In this document: positions 1 through 9,292 of the stretch, one piece after another | How positions within the stretch are numbered: the stretch's first letter is position 1 | Layout: each line of letters starts with the position of its first letter | The notes under the pieces: generated by a model | Told to the model about the DNA's origin: nothing | Database searches by the model: none | Seen by the model: the letters and a program-made list of their open reading frames with translations, nothing else | Made by a program: the position numbers and the translations under genes | Source: Thalassobium sp. R2A62 | GTDB lineage: Bacteria > Pseudomonadota > Alphaproteobacteria > Rhodobacterales > Rhodobacteraceae | Assembly (NCBI RefSeq): GCF_000161835.1 | Contig: NZ_GG697169.2 | Span: forward strand, 2,139,211-2,203,210 | DNA length: 64,000 nucleotides | Direction of reading: 5' to 3'

Positions 1-299
1 ATCGTCCCGTTGTTCAAACGGGACAGTCATCTGTTTGTTGTGCTTTCAGTTACCAAAGTAACCGAAGGCCGTTCAAACAGTGAAGCTGACACTAGATCAT
101 CGGACCGAAATCCTACTAGCGCGATATACAGACGTTGATCCATCGAATGAACCAAACCGCCCACATATCTCTTCAGTGTCTATCAATTTCAAATAACGCG
201 AGAGACAAAACCAGACCAGATGCGCCCTAACTTAGTGGCGCGCCCCGCCTGCAATCTGTGATGCTCTCCCAACCGCGCCGTTCAACGCTGCCGGTGAGG

Positions 300-342
300 G
301 GGGTTCTACGGTCAGTACCGCAGACCCGCAACCCCTTTTTTT
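300..342 (+). terminator. Candidate Rho-independent terminator, gene upstream unknown
   Basis: GGGGTT at 300-305 pairs with AACCCC at 330-335 and is followed by seven T at 336-342. A smaller CGGT/ACCG pairing sits inside the loop. No plus-strand protein gene ends just before it within the window, so it may close a small RNA or a transcript that begins outside the window. Confidence 0.4.
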
Positions 343-478
343 CGGAAATCTGCATTTTTTGTCAGAATACTTTTTTTTTGTTTGTTTTCGGCAGGTTAGC
401 GAAATTTTGATACGCCGATCCTAAGGTGTTTTGTAATTATATTAGTCGGCAATATTTGAACGCACCCCAGATATAGAC

Positions 479-487
479 TTATCCACA
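479..487 (+). promoter_or_regulatory. Perfect DnaA-box 9-mer
   Basis: The 9-mer TTATCCACA matches the bacterial DnaA-box consensus exactly. It follows an AT-rich tract. No second good match was seen in the surrounding 600 bases, so this may be a regulatory or titration site, or chance, rather than an origin. Confidence 0.4.
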
Positions 488-522
488 GGAACAGCCCCAA
501 GACTCAGGTCTAAGAACGCAAT

Positions 523-545
523 GAGGCCGCTGTATCAGCGGCCTC
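523..545. terminator. Perfect 10-bp hairpin downstream of msrQ
   Basis: GAGGCCGCTG at 523-532 pairs perfectly with CAGCGGCCTC at 536-545 across a 3-base loop. It lies about 75 bases beyond the msrQ stop on the minus strand. The T-tract after it is weak in both directions, with five T at 563-567 on the plus strand, so the terminator role is inferred from position and stem strength. Confidence 0.45.
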
Positions 546-619
546 ACGAGTGGTTTCCCGACCTTTTTGCTTCGTTTTCCCAGGAACGATGCCCGATCTA
601 GGCAGAATATGCCGCCATT

Positions 620-1228
620 TTAGGCAGTTCTAAGCCTTTGTGACGCTTTGAACCGCACTGCCAGAAGGCCGAGAATGATCGCCAAATAGACCAAAGGCTC
701 GATCTGGAAGCCTTTTACGAGCCAAATATAGTGGATCGCGCCCAGCAATGCGGCCGGATAGGTCAGCTTGTGCAGTTGACGCCAGCTTGCTGCGCCCAAC
801 CGTTTTACCATCGTATTGTTTGACGTGATCGCCAATGGAATGAGCATCAGGAACGACGCCATACCGATGGTGACATAGGGCCGCTTCAATATATCCACCC
901 AGACACGGCCAAGCGATCCAATATCCAGCACCGCCCAGACAGAGAAGTGCGCCAAGACAAAGAAGAACGCCGTGACGCCAATTGCACGACGGAACTTCAG
1001 TAGGTTCACGCCCGTGTATTTTCGCAGCGGCGTAACAACCAAGCCCACCACCATCAGCTTGAGAGCAACCTCACCGTATTCACGTTCAAGCGCGTTGATC
1101 GGTTCAGCGCCAAGACCACCCGTCAGGCCAAGATAAAACAGCCACGAGGCCCAAACGGCACCAACAACATAGATCGTCCACGCTGGGATCTCGCGAAAGG
1201 CGCTGTTCAAATTACCGACGATATCCAT
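620..1228 (-). CDS. msrQ: MsrQ, haem-binding membrane subunit of periplasmic Met-sulfoxide reductase
   Basis: The 202-residue product is an integral membrane protein with about six hydrophobic segments and belongs to the YedZ/MsrQ family of the ferric-reductase-like superfamily. Known role: it carries electrons from the quinone pool to the periplasmic molybdoenzyme MsrP, which repairs oxidised methionines. Family features visible here are histidines inside membrane segments, for example around residues 94 (LAHFSVW), 151 (RQLHKL) and 164 (AIHYIW), that fit haem ligation. The ATG overlaps the msrP stop by one base (TGATG), which indicates translational coupling in an msrP-msrQ operon. Length is normal for the family. 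Confidence 0.93.
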   Translation of the reverse strand: MDIVGNLNSAFREIPAWTIYVVGAVWASWLFYLGLTGGLGAEPINALEREYGEVALKLMVVGLVVTPLRKYTGVNLLKFRRAIGVTAFFFVLAHFSVWAVLDIGSLGRVWVDILKRPYVTIGMASFLMLIPLAITSNNTMVKRLGAASWRQLHKLTYPAALLGAIHYIWLVKGFQIEPLVYLAIILGLLAVRFKASQRLRTA

Positions 1229-2127
1229 CAGAACTTCTCCGACAAATCCATGCCGTCATAGAGGCTTGCGACTTCGGTTTCATAGCCATTGAACATCAAC
1301 GTGTCTTCGCGTCTGTTAAACAGACCCCCACCGATCAAACGATGTGACGCTTGGGACCAGCGCGGGTGGCTGACCTGCGGGTTTACGTTGCTGTAGAACC
1401 CATACTCGCGCGCGTTCTGCATATTCCAGCTTGTCGGCGGCTCTTGGTCAGTCAGAGTGATCCGCACAATCGATTTGATAGACTTAAAGCCGTATTTCCA
1501 AGGAACGACCAAACGCATCGGTGCGCCGTTCTGGTTCGGCATCGGTTCACCGTAAATTCCTGTCGCCATCAGCGTCAGCGGATGCATCGCTTCGTCTAGG
1601 CGCAAACCCTCGCGGTATGGAAAGTCCAAGACGCGGCGCTGAACGCCAATCATATTCTCAGGCTGGACCGCTGTTTCAAAGGCGACGTATTTTGCGCCCG
1701 ACTGCACGCCGATCTTATTCAAGATACCGCCAAGTTCGACGCCATTCCATGGCACGATCATCGCCCATGCCTCGACACAGCGGAACCGGTAGATGCGTTC
1801 TTCTTCGGTCAAGCCTTCGATTAGCTCGGCAAAGGTATATTCGCCCGCGTTGTCGACCATACCGTCGACCGTGATCTTCCAATCTAACGTATCCAACGCA
1901 TGCGCGTTCTTTGCGGGATCGGACTTGCCCGTGCCGAACTCGTAAAAGTTATTGTACGAGGTGATGTCTTCGAAGCTGTTAGGCTCAAGCTCTTGAGACA
2001 AGGCAGGTCCCGCGATCGACGCGGCCCCCAGCCCAACTGCACCCGCCATGATTTGGCGGCGATTGAGGAATGCGGCCTTGGGCGTTACATCATTCCACGT
2101 CAGGTCTTTGTTCCAGCGGCTTGCCAT
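1228..2127 (-). CDS. msrP: MsrP, periplasmic methionine sulfoxide reductase catalytic subunit
   Basis: This is a molybdopterin-dependent reductase of the sulfite-oxidase fold (formerly YedY) that repairs protein methionine sulfoxide in the periplasm. The 299-residue protein has a twin-arginine signal near residues 22-45 (NRRQIMAG core, then an Ala-rich stretch ending ALSQ), consistent with Tat export of a folded cofactor enzyme. Cys117 in RCVEAWA is the expected molybdenum ligand. The reading frame is open for another 93 codons upstream, but the ATG at 2127 has an AGGAG ribosome site seven bases away and gives the normal family length, so that start is chosen. msrQ follows immediately. Confidence 0.93.
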   Translation of the reverse strand: MASRWNKDLTWNDVTPKAAFLNRRQIMAGAVGLGAASIAGPALSQELEPNSFEDITSYNNFYEFGTGKSDPAKNAHALDTLDWKITVDGMVDNAGEYTFAELIEGLTEEERIYRFRCVEAWAMIVPWNGVELGGILNKIGVQSGAKYVAFETAVQPENMIGVQRRVLDFPYREGLRLDEAMHPLTLMATGIYGEPMPNQNGAPMRLVVPWKYGFKSIKSIVRITLTDQEPPTSWNMQNAREYGFYSNVNPQVSHPRWSQASHRLIGGGLFNRREDTLMFNGYETEVASLYDGMDLSEKF

Positions 2128-2240
2128 TGCGTCGTCTCCTAAACATCTCGTTTGCGTCGTTATGAGCCACGTAAGGCCGTCACGAAAGTTTCTCGAGGGC
2201 TTCTCACGACAACGTTTAGAAACTGTAATGTTTTGAAATC

Positions 2241-2687
2241 TCAGACGCGCCAGCCAAATCGGCGGAAAATCCGTTCGGCCAACCACAACGGACCGATGAT
2301 GATCAAACCGGGGTTTTGAAAAACACTTGGCGCGCGCCCTTCTATCCGGTGAGCAATCAAAAGAGTGACCCACGACACCGCAAAGAGCCCCAATGCCCAC
2401 GGCCACATCGGCACGACCATACGGTCAACCACAATGATGATTGCGGTAAAGACCAAGGCAACTGCAGCAAACATCAGCGTGATACGCGGTGAAAGGTTTG
2501 CGAAATAATAGATAGGCGCCCACACAAAAAGCCCCAGCGCAGTGACCCCGAAGATCTCGATGGGAAAGATCAAAGCCATCAAGGCCCAGATCGCCAATGG
2601 TTCCGCCACCCAGTGGATCGCGATGTTGACTGGATGCTGGTGGCTCTCTTCGTAGTCATCGAGCAGAACCCGAAGCCGAGATTTCAC
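2241..2687 (-). CDS. DUF962 / Mpo1-like membrane protein
   Basis: The 148-residue protein has about four hydrophobic segments and the hallmarks of the DUF962 (YGL010w, Mpo1-like) family: an N-terminal ESHQHPVNIAIHW histidine motif and a C-terminal HRIEGRAPSVFQ motif. In yeast the family member Mpo1 is an iron-dependent dioxygenase acting on 2-hydroxy fatty acids; whether the bacterial proteins do this is not established. Its start overlaps the stop of the upstream glutamate-synthase-like gene by four bases (ATGA), so the two are probably cotranscribed. Confidence 0.75.
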   Translation of the reverse strand: MKSRLRVLLDDYEESHQHPVNIAIHWVAEPLAIWALMALIFPIEIFGVTALGLFVWAPIYYFANLSPRITLMFAAVALVFTAIIIVVDRMVVPMWPWALGLFAVSWVTLLIAHRIEGRAPSVFQNPGLIIIGPLWLAERIFRRFGWRV

Positions 2688-4180
2688 TTGTGCACCTGAT
2701 AGTTCGCGGCGATCTCTTCCAATGACACGGACCCGCCATCGGGCTGAACGATCCTGACATGACTACGGCGCATCAAACGCGGTTCGGCCACACCAACAGA
2801 ATGGGCAATTGTTTCAACTTCCTTAACGATGCTTTTGGCATAGGCTGCAACGCGCTTGTATTTGTCTTCGACAACCAGCCCCTTTTGAAAACTAGGGTCA
2901 TGAGTGGTGATCCCCGTCGGACAGGTATTCTTGTTGCACTTCAGCGCTTGGATACAGCCGAGGCTGAACATGAACCCACGCGCTGACGTCACAAAGTCCG
3001 CGCCCGCCGCCAATGCCCAAGCCACATCACCCGGATTGACCAGCTTGCCACTGGCAACAATTCGGATGCAGTCCTTTAGTCCCGCGTCTTTGCGCAGGAT
3101 CGCAAGGCGCGGCAGCGCCTCGCGGATCGACATGCCCACCAGATCAATCAATGGCATCGGCGCAGCACCAGTTCCGCCCTCGCCACCGTCAATTGTAACA
3201 AAGTCAGGCGCGCAGGCCTCACCGCGTTTGACTATCGCATCAAAAAGGCCGGCCATCCCTGCCCCGTCGCCCATCACTGTCTTGATACCCGTTGGTTTGC
3301 CCGAAACCTCGCGGACGTGTTCAATCAGATTCAACAGGTCATCCCAATCATCCACACCATCATGCCGGTTGGGCGACAGGCTATCAGCACCTTCTTTGAT
3401 GCCACGGATCTTCGCGATCTCGGCGTTGACCTTGGTCCCTGGCAAGATGCCGCCTTTGCCCGGCTTTGCACCTTGGGCCAGCTTGATCTCAATCATCTTG
3501 ACGGCGTCATGGCCCGCGACCTCGCGCAGCTTTGCGTCATCCAAATTTCCGTCGACATCCCGCACGCCGTACTTTGCCGTTCCCAATTGAAAAACGACAT
3601 CGCATCCCCCTTTTAGATGATAGGGGCTCAGCCCACCCTCGCCCGTGTTCATCCAGACACCTGCCTTGGCACAGCCTTTGCTCAACGCCGTCACAGCAGG
3701 ACGCGAGATCGCGCCATAGCTCATCCCAGACAGATTAAAGAACGAGGGTGCGTGATACGGCACCCGCGCAGTCGCACCGATGACCAGTGGTTCAGAGCGG
3801 GCGAACTGGTTGTCCAATGGGGGAAACGCAGCATTTACGAATATAGGTGTGCCGACAACGCTGACGTTGCGAGTCGAACCAAAGGCAACCGTATTCCCAT
3901 GCCCCTCGCCTGCGCGCTTAACCCATTCCCTCTGGGCGCGGTTAAACGGCAGCTCTTCGCGGTCCATTGCAAAAAAATACTGGCGAAAGAACTCTCCTAA
4001 CGTCGAGAACAAATGCCGAAACCGTCCGATGACCGGATAGTTTCTACGGATCGCATCGCCCGTTTGGGTCATGTCCAACACTGCGAGGATGATGATCCCG
4101 AGAACAGCTAGCCCAATCAAAAAGACAAAGATCAACACGAGGTACTGAACAACGGATGAGGTAAATTCCATAATGGGCAT
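2684..4180 (-). CDS. FMN-binding glutamate synthase family protein with N-terminal membrane anchor
   Basis: The 498-residue protein resembles the FMN and iron-sulfur synthase domain of glutamate synthase, without the glutamine amidotransferase domain. Residues about 10-35 form a strong transmembrane segment. Visible motifs are SFFNLSGMSYGAIS (about 145), KGGILPG (about 242), GGEGGTGAAP (about 333) and a cysteine cluster GCIQALKCNKNTCP (about 410) that fits the 3Fe-4S ligands of the GltB core. The true substrate of these stand-alone homologues is not known, so glutamate synthesis should not be assumed. AAGGAA precedes the chosen ATG. The DUF962 gene overlaps its 3' end. Confidence 0.85.
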   Translation of the reverse strand: MPIMEFTSSVVQYLVLIFVFLIGLAVLGIIILAVLDMTQTGDAIRRNYPVIGRFRHLFSTLGEFFRQYFFAMDREELPFNRAQREWVKRAGEGHGNTVAFGSTRNVSVVGTPIFVNAAFPPLDNQFARSEPLVIGATARVPYHAPSFFNLSGMSYGAISRPAVTALSKGCAKAGVWMNTGEGGLSPYHLKGGCDVVFQLGTAKYGVRDVDGNLDDAKLREVAGHDAVKMIEIKLAQGAKPGKGGILPGTKVNAEIAKIRGIKEGADSLSPNRHDGVDDWDDLLNLIEHVREVSGKPTGIKTVMGDGAGMAGLFDAIVKRGEACAPDFVTIDGGEGGTGAAPMPLIDLVGMSIREALPRLAILRKDAGLKDCIRIVASGKLVNPGDVAWALAAGADFVTSARGFMFSLGCIQALKCNKNTCPTGITTHDPSFQKGLVVEDKYKRVAAYAKSIVKEVETIAHSVGVAEPRLMRRSHVRIVQPDGGSVSLEEIAANYQVHK

Positions 4181-4509
4181 ATCGGTTCCTTATTTGCATC
4201 GAGCCTGCGCAGCAGCAATAGGTTCAAGCCCGAATCCACGCCAAACACCCTGATAGCGCGAGCAAAAACACGCATTTAGCGAAGCTTCGTTTCGACGCCC
4301 CCACAAATCCACCCGTAAGGATAGAATTGTTACGAATTCGCGCCTCAATCACGCATTTGGATTGCGTCAAAACGTTTCCCAAACGTAATGTGGCACAAGC
4401 TGGGCAGCCTTATGACTAAAACAGGGCACCCGACGACTGGGGAATTTTTTCAGAGCGCTTTTCTCTGCGGCCGTTTGCGGCGCAGTAATTTTTTTGGGGG
4501 GACGCATTT
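4181..4509. other. Intergenic stretch upstream of the RTX pseudogene
   Basis: This 329-base gap separates the divergent glutamate-synthase-like gene and the RTX gene. It contains the minus-strand ribosome site of the former and, near its right end, two overlapping hairpins listed separately. No further gene is supported; the minus-strand frame at 4450-4908 is antisense to the RTX gene and lacks a recognisable family. Confidence 0.5.
4451..4495 (+). promoter_or_regulatory. Overlapping hairpins with T-run before the RTX start
   Basis: CAGAG at 4451-4455 can pair with CTCTG at 4463-4467. Alternatively CTGCG at 4465-4469 pairs with CGCAG at 4481-4485 (with an inner CCG/CGG), followed by seven T at 4489-4495. 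The two pairings share bases 4465-4467 and exclude each other, as in an attenuator. The RTX start codon lies 15 bases further on. This is only a pattern; neither structure is very stable. Confidence 0.3.
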
Positions 4510-5861
4510 ATGGCGGACTATATAGAGACAGACTACACGGGTTATGGCAGCAGTTTTGGCACAACCAGCTTTACACCAACAATCGACATCAACAGCACTG
4601 TTTTTGGCACATTGGAAACAACAGGTCCTGACCTCGCAAGTTAGGATGCCTACTCTGTCGACTTGGTGGCAGGGACAACCTATTTCATGCACCTCGCCAC
4701 TGGGGCTTCTGCCAATTTCGTTTTGAACGGCGGTTACCAGTTTATTTTCACACCAACATATACGGGCTTTGCACTGTTCGCGGGATCGTCTGGATCTGAC
4801 CTGACCTATGCCAACGGGCCAACCATGGAGGTCAAATCCGACGCGTCTGGGGACTATATTGAATTTACTGTCCCGACCGACGGGGCTTATGGGTTGACCT
4901 TTAGACACCGATACTCCGAAAGCCTCGAGGCGAGCTATGCCTTTACGATCTCAGACACCGCTCTGCCGCCGGTCCCAAGCTTGCCCCCACAACAGTTGTC
5001 ACAGGGCCAACACCTGACGATGACGTCCTGATGGGCACAGATAACGCAGACACCATTGATCTGCTTGCCGGCAACGACACCTATGATGGCGGCAAAGGTG
5101 CCGACATCATCGACGGCGGCGACGGGATCGACACGATCCAAGGCGGCAACGGTTCGGACCTGATCAATGGCGGCGACGGCGATGACGACCTGAGCGGCGG
5201 CAACGACGGGGACATCATGAACGGTGGTGAAGGCAACGACAGCTTGCAGGGCGACATCGGCAACGACATCCTTAATGGTGGCGCTGGCAATGATACGATC
5301 GAAGGCGGCGACGGCGCTGACATCATCAGTGGCGGTGCGGACAACGACTTTATCTTTGGTGGCGGCGGTCAGGACGACATTGATGGCGGTTCGGGCAACG
5401 ACACCATCGGAGGTGGCACCGGCGCTGACGTGATCCGTGGTAAACGCGGCGACGACGTGATCGACGGTGGCGACCAAGGCGACAACATCAGCGGCGGCAC
5501 AGGCAACGACACGATCATTGGCGGCAAGGGCAACGACACGCTCTATGGCAACAATGGCAATGACGTCTTTGTCTTCACCCAAGGCGGCAATGTCGACACG
5601 ATCAAGGACTTTGAGCTCGGCGTGGACAAACTGGATGTGACCGACTTTGGCACCATCTCAATTTCTGATGCCCTCGCGGCGCTCGAGCTTGCGGGCAGCG
5701 ACACGATCATCAACTTTGGGAACGGCGACAAAGTGATCCTCGAAAACGTCTCGGTCTTCGATCTTGGCTTGGACGACTTTATCTTTGAAGAGCTCATCGA
5801 CGACATCATCGTTCCTGAAGAGCCAGAGGTCTTCACCGTCACTGCATACAGCTACTACTAA
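4510..5861 (+). pseudogene. RTX calcium-binding protein with PPC-like domain, broken by a stop and a frameshift
   Basis: Read as one gene, the N-terminal part resembles a bacterial pre-peptidase C-terminal (PPC) domain (AYSVDLVAGTTYF, then FTVPTDGAYGLTF). It is followed by about a dozen glycine-aspartate nonapeptide repeats of the RTX type (GGxGxDxxx) at 5070-5560 and a serralysin-like C-terminus (DTIKDFELGVDKLDV). Such proteins bind calcium outside the cell and leave by a type I secretion system. Two lesions are visible: an in-frame TAG at 4642-4644 (codon 45), and a frame change between about 4970 and 4995, near a run of five C, after which the repeats read in another frame from VTGPTPDDDV. 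No lipase or protease domain precedes the repeats. Sequencing error remains possible for the frame change. Confidence 0.75.
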
Positions 5862-5880
5862 GTATTCTGACATCACGACA

Positions 5881-5911
5881 AAAAAGGCCGGGATATTCTC
5901 CCGGCCTTTTT
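5881..5911. terminator. Bidirectional terminator between the RTX gene and clpB
   Basis: GGCCGGGA at 5886-5893 pairs with TCCCGGCC at 5899-5906. Five A precede the stem and five T follow it, so it can stop transcripts from both convergent genes. Confidence 0.9.
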
Positions 5912-5914
5912 AAT

Positions 5915-8530
5915 TTAATGGACGACGGCATCGTCAGATGGCGTTCTGTTCGAGGCCAAAACCCGATCCCCCACCAGCAACCCATCTGCACCGGCGCTGA
6001 CCACAACAGTCGCACCGTCCAAGATATCACCAGCCAACAACATTTCTGCCAGCTGATCCTGCAACGCACGTTGGATCACTCGTTTCAGGGGGCGCGCGCC
6101 AAAGACTGGATCGTACCCTTCATCAGCCAGCCATTTGCGTGCGGCGTCATCAAGCTCGAGCGCGATTTTGCGACTGGCCAACCGACACTCGAGCCGCGCC
6201 AGTTGGATATCAACAATCCCCGACATATCTGCGCGTGCCAACCGATCAAAAATGATCGTCTCGTCCAGGCGGTTCAGGAACTCGGGCCGGAAATGGGTGC
6301 GCACGGCATCCATCACATCACGCTTGGCATCCGCAACATCCGCACCTTCAGGAAGCTCGCTCAGCGACTGCGCCCCAAGGTTCGATGTCAGAATGATCAG
6401 CGTCTGCTTGAAATCCACCGTGCGGCCCTGACCATCAGTCAGGACACCATCATCCAGAACCTGCAAAAGCACGTTGAACACATCCGGATGCGCCTTTTCC
6501 ACCTCGTCAAAGAGCACGACCTGATAGGGTCTGCGTCGGACCGCTTCGGTCAGAACACCACCCTCATCATAGCCCACATAGCCCGGAGGCGCGCCAATCA
6601 GGCGGGCCACCGCATGCTTTTCCATGAACTCGGACATGTCGATACGCACCATTGCGCTGTCGTCGTCGAACAAGAACTCGGCCACAGCCTTGGTCAGCTC
6701 AGTTTTACCCACGCCAGTCGGCCCCAGAAACAGAAAGCTGCCCAACGGCCGTCCTTCGTCATTCAGGCCCGCACGCGCACGGCGCACAGCATTTGACACA
6801 GCCCGAACCGGACCATGCTGACCAATGACACGTTTGCCTAGCTCGTCTTCCATGCGCAGCAGCTTTTCACGGTCACCTTCCAACATCTTGCTGGTCGGAA
6901 TTCCGGTCCAACGCTCGACCACACTTGCGATCTGATCTGGACGCACCGCTTCGGCCACCATCGCATCAGTCTCGGCACCTTCCGCATCGGCAAGCTGCTT
7001 TTCAAGCTCGGGGATAACCCCATACGACAGCTCACCTGCCTTAGCGAGATTGCCCTCGCGTTTCGCGATATCCAGTTCGGCCCGGGCACGGTCCAACGTC
7101 TCTTTGAGATCGCGCGCGCTTTCCAACTTGTCGCGTTCAGCTTGCCACTTGGCTGTCATCTCAGTCGAGCGATCCTGCAGATCACCCAATTCCTTTTCGA
7201 TGACACCCAAACGGTCCTTGGACGCTGCATCATCCTCGAGCCTAAGCGCTTCTGCTTCGATCTGCTTTTGCAAAATCTCACGATCCAGCGCGTCCAGCTC
7301 TTCGGGCTTGCTATCGACTTCCATCCGCAAACGGCTGGCCGCCTCATCAATCAGATCGATGGCCTTGTCCGGCAAAAACCGGTCCGTTATATAGCGGTGC
7401 GAGAGCGTCGCCGCTGACACAAGCGCGCTGTCTGAGATGCGAACACCATGGTGCAATTCGTATTTCTCTTTGATGCCTCGCAAGATGCTGACAGTGTCCT
7501 CAACCGTTGGCTCTTCGACGACCAATGGCTGAAAACGCCGTGCAAGAGCCGCGTCCTTTTCGACATGTTTACGGAACTCGTCCAAAGTGGTTGCACCGAT
7601 ACAGTGCAATTCACCCCGCGCCAGAGCAGGCTTCAACAAATTAGAAGCATCCATAGCACCTTCTGATTTGCCCGCGCCAACCAGCGTGTGCATTTCGTCG
7701 ATAAACAGCAAGATTTCACCAGCCGCGGCTGTGACCTCGTTCAAGATCGCCTTGAGACGCTCTTCGAATTCACCGCGGTATTTTGCACCTGCAATCAACG
7801 CACCCATATCCAAGGCCATGAGGCGCTTGTTGCGAAGGCTCTCGGGCACGTCACCATTGACGATGCGCAGGGCAAGACCCTCAGCAATCGCGGTTTTCCC
7901 AACACCCGGTTCACCGATCAGAACTGGGTTGTTCTTGGTCCGGCGGGACAACACCTGCATCGCGCGACGAATTTCTTCGTCACGACCAATGATTGGGTCG
8001 ATCTTGCCGTCTTCGGCCATGCTGGTCAGATCAGTCGCGTATTTCTTGAGCGCGTCATAGCTGTCTTCGGCACTGGCACTATCGGCCGCACGGCCCTTGC
8101 GAATGTCATTGACCGCCGAATTTAGCGACTGGGCAGAGACGCCACCGATGTCCAGCGCATCCTTGGCTTTGGATTTGACCATCACCAACGCCATCAAAAT
8201 TCGCTCGACGGGGACAAAACTATCACCCGCCTTCTGGGCAAGCTTTTCGGCCTCGGCCAGCACCTTGCCAGTGGTTTGGTCCATATAGGTCTGGCCAGCA
8301 TCACCGCCGACCTTGGTGATCTTGCCCATCGCAAGATCAACCGCCTCGACAACACGAGGAGGTCGACCACCAGAACGGACGATCAAATTCGAAGCGAGCC
8401 CTTCTGGGTCATCGAGCAGGGATTTCAACAAATGTTCTGGCATCAGGCGCTGGTGGCCTTCGCGCATCGCGATCGTCTGTGCAGCTTGAAGAACGCCGCG
8501 CGACCGCTCAGTGAACTTATCCAAGTTCAT
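5915..8530 (-). CDS. clpB: ClpB disaggregase (Hsp104 family)
   Basis: The 871-residue AAA+ chaperone pulls aggregated proteins apart together with DnaK. The order is the Clp N-domain (about 1-145), AAA-1 with Walker [10 protein letters not shown] near residue 205 and Walker B LLFIDE, a coiled-coil middle domain (about 400-520), and AAA-2 with GPTGVGKTE near 605 and [10 protein letters not shown]. The frame is open for another 53 codons upstream, but the ATG at 8530 follows AAGGAG and gives the standard [11 protein letters not shown] start. A sigma-32-type promoter lies about 80-110 bases upstream, which fits heat-shock control. The gene stands alone. Confidence 0.97.
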   Translation of the reverse strand: MNLDKFTERSRGVLQAAQTIAMREGHQRLMPEHLLKSLLDDPEGLASNLIVRSGGRPPRVVEAVDLAMGKITKVGGDAGQTYMDQTTGKVLAEAEKLAQKAGDSFVPVERILMALVMVKSKAKDALDIGGVSAQSLNSAVNDIRKGRAADSASAEDSYDALKKYATDLTSMAEDGKIDPIIGRDEEIRRAMQVLSRRTKNNPVLIGEPGVGKTAIAEGLALRIVNGDVPESLRNKRLMALDMGALIAGAKYRGEFEERLKAILNEVTAAAGEILLFIDEMHTLVGAGKSEGAMDASNLLKPALARGELHCIGATTLDEFRKHVEKDAALARRFQPLVVEEPTVEDTVSILRGIKEKYELHHGVRISDSALVSAATLSHRYITDRFLPDKAIDLIDEAASRLRMEVDSKPEELDALDREILQKQIEAEALRLEDDAASKDRLGVIEKELGDLQDRSTEMTAKWQAERDKLESARDLKETLDRARAELDIAKREGNLAKAGELSYGVIPELEKQLADAEGAETDAMVAEAVRPDQIASVVERWTGIPTSKMLEGDREKLLRMEDELGKRVIGQHGPVRAVSNAVRRARAGLNDEGRPLGSFLFLGPTGVGKTELTKAVAEFLFDDDSAMVRIDMSEFMEKHAVARLIGAPPGYVGYDEGGVLTEAVRRRPYQVVLFDEVEKAHPDVFNVLLQVLDDGVLTDGQGRTVDFKQTLIILTSNLGAQSLSELPEGADVADAKRDVMDAVRTHFRPEFLNRLDETIIFDRLARADMSGIVDIQLARLECRLASRKIALELDDAARKWLADEGYDPVFGARPLKRVIQRALQDQLAEMLLAGDILDGATVVVSAGADGLLVGDRVLASNRTPSDDAVVH

Positions 8531-8609
8531 AGGTCTCTCCTTATTACAAGCGCCCTGTTCATATGAGTGCCCGCTTGGCGGCACACCCGGGTCTGGGCCT
8601 CTGCACTGG

Positions 8610-8638
8610 AAATGGGGTGCAATATGCCGTCGTTCAAG
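8610..8638 (-). promoter_or_regulatory. Sigma-32 (RpoH) promoter of clpB
   Basis: On the minus strand CTTGAA (8638-8633) is followed after 15 bases by CCCCATTT (8617-8610). Both boxes match the heat-shock sigma factor consensus (CTTGAA and CCCCATnT) exactly, and the site sits where a clpB promoter is expected. Confidence 0.8.
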
Positions 8639-8738
8639 ACCCGACGCAAAAGGGGGGGGGGAAAGCGGCCCAAACTCTCCCCAAGTCAAACCCCCAACAA
8701 AGCAGCATAAAGCACCTAGGATGAACGAGGGGACTGAA

Positions 8739-8897
8739 ATGACCTATATCAAAGAAGATGACGAAGGCACACTGCGGCCAATGTTCCTGTTGAGCCCTGC
8801 TGCCATTCAACTTCTGCTCGCCCACGACCGCGCGATATCCAACGAAACAGAAGCGCAAGAAACAGCGCGGGGAACCACCGAATCTGATTCCCCCTGA
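8739..8897 (+). CDS. Small hypothetical protein, 52 residues
   Basis: I do not recognise a family. The short acidic protein begins [16 protein letters not shown] and contains one moderately hydrophobic helix-like patch ([15 protein letters not shown]). The ATG at 8739 is chosen because GAGGGG lies seven bases upstream; an ATG six codons earlier (8721) has a poorer site. It sits between clpB and a second small gene on the same strand, and could be co-transcribed with the genes leading to pyrF. Confidence 0.5.
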   Translation: MTYIKEDDEGTLRPMFLLSPAAIQLLLAHDRAISNETEAQETARGTTESDSP

Positions 8898-8958
8898 TTT
8901 CATCAAACCTTCGATCCACATTCGTTCACAAGACAACTGAAACAGAGCGGTAACAAAA

Positions 8959-9255
8959 ATGAATAATGCCAAAGTTGAAGTGAAGAACGTCTCGTACAAT
9001 GCAGCGCTACAGTCCTTTGAAGCGATTGTTGTGTTTTACACATCCAGCGATTCCGTGCGCGTGCCCGCATCCTATGCAGCGTCTCTTGGAACAGAGTTTA
9101 AAGACGCGACCCGCGGTCTTGTTGATGATGCGCGCCGCAATCGCAGCGTCGCGCGCGGATCGCAGCCACGGGGATCCTATCCAGCGCCGCATGTAATTCC
9201 GCGCCAATCCGCCACACGCCATATCGAACCCGCCGAAACCCCTCAGGTTTTCTGA
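8959..9255 (+). CDS. Small protein with YNA-x4-FEA motif, upstream of pyrF
   Basis: The 98-residue protein has a predicted beta-rich N-terminal half containing Y13-N14-A15 and F20-E21-A22, then SVRVPAS, followed by a basic and proline-rich tail. I do not know a named family. The same pattern (YNA, FEA, then RYP) occurs in the 70-residue protein at 10237-10449 on the other side of pyrF, so the two look like diverged paralogues. The gene ends about 40 bases before a strong terminator, which separates it from pyrF. Confidence 0.65.
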   Translation: MNNAKVEVKNVSYNAALQSFEAIVVFYTSSDSVRVPASYAASLGTEFKDATRGLVDDARRNRSVARGSQPRGSYPAPHVIPRQSATRHIEPAETPQVF

Positions 9256-9292
9256 GTATGTTCCGGCGCGCGTCCTGACCCATCGGGACACA

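Larger units (their letters stand above)
1..619. other. Non-coding stretch of 619 bases before msrQ
   Basis: No convincing gene is seen on either strand. The stretch holds a small inverted repeat at 4-24 (8-bp arms), a GC-rich hairpin followed by seven T at about 300-342, an AT-rich tract at about 336-475, one perfect DnaA box at 479-487 and a perfect 10-bp hairpin at 523-545. The density of structural elements suggests a regulatory or small-RNA region, but no function can be fixed from the sequence alone. Confidence 0.6.

Noticed and set aside
4-24. 8-bp inverted repeat at the left window edge as a terminator
   Set aside because: The stem is real, but there is no T-run on the plus strand and the minus-strand downstream lies outside the window.
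4391-4406. TGGCAC with a GC 12 bases later, resembling a sigma-54 promoter before the RTX gene
   Set aside because: The -24 box is perfect, but the -12 box reads GGGC instead of TTGC, and the transcript would then run into the T-run hairpin; too weak to list.
4450-4908. Minus-strand open frame opposite the RTX gene
   Set aside because: It is antisense to a repeat-rich gene, has no family resemblance and is explained by the codon bias of the plus strand.
4935-5582. Long minus-strand frame rich in Val and Ala across the RTX repeats
   Set aside because: Its regular repeats mirror the nonapeptide repeats on the other strand.
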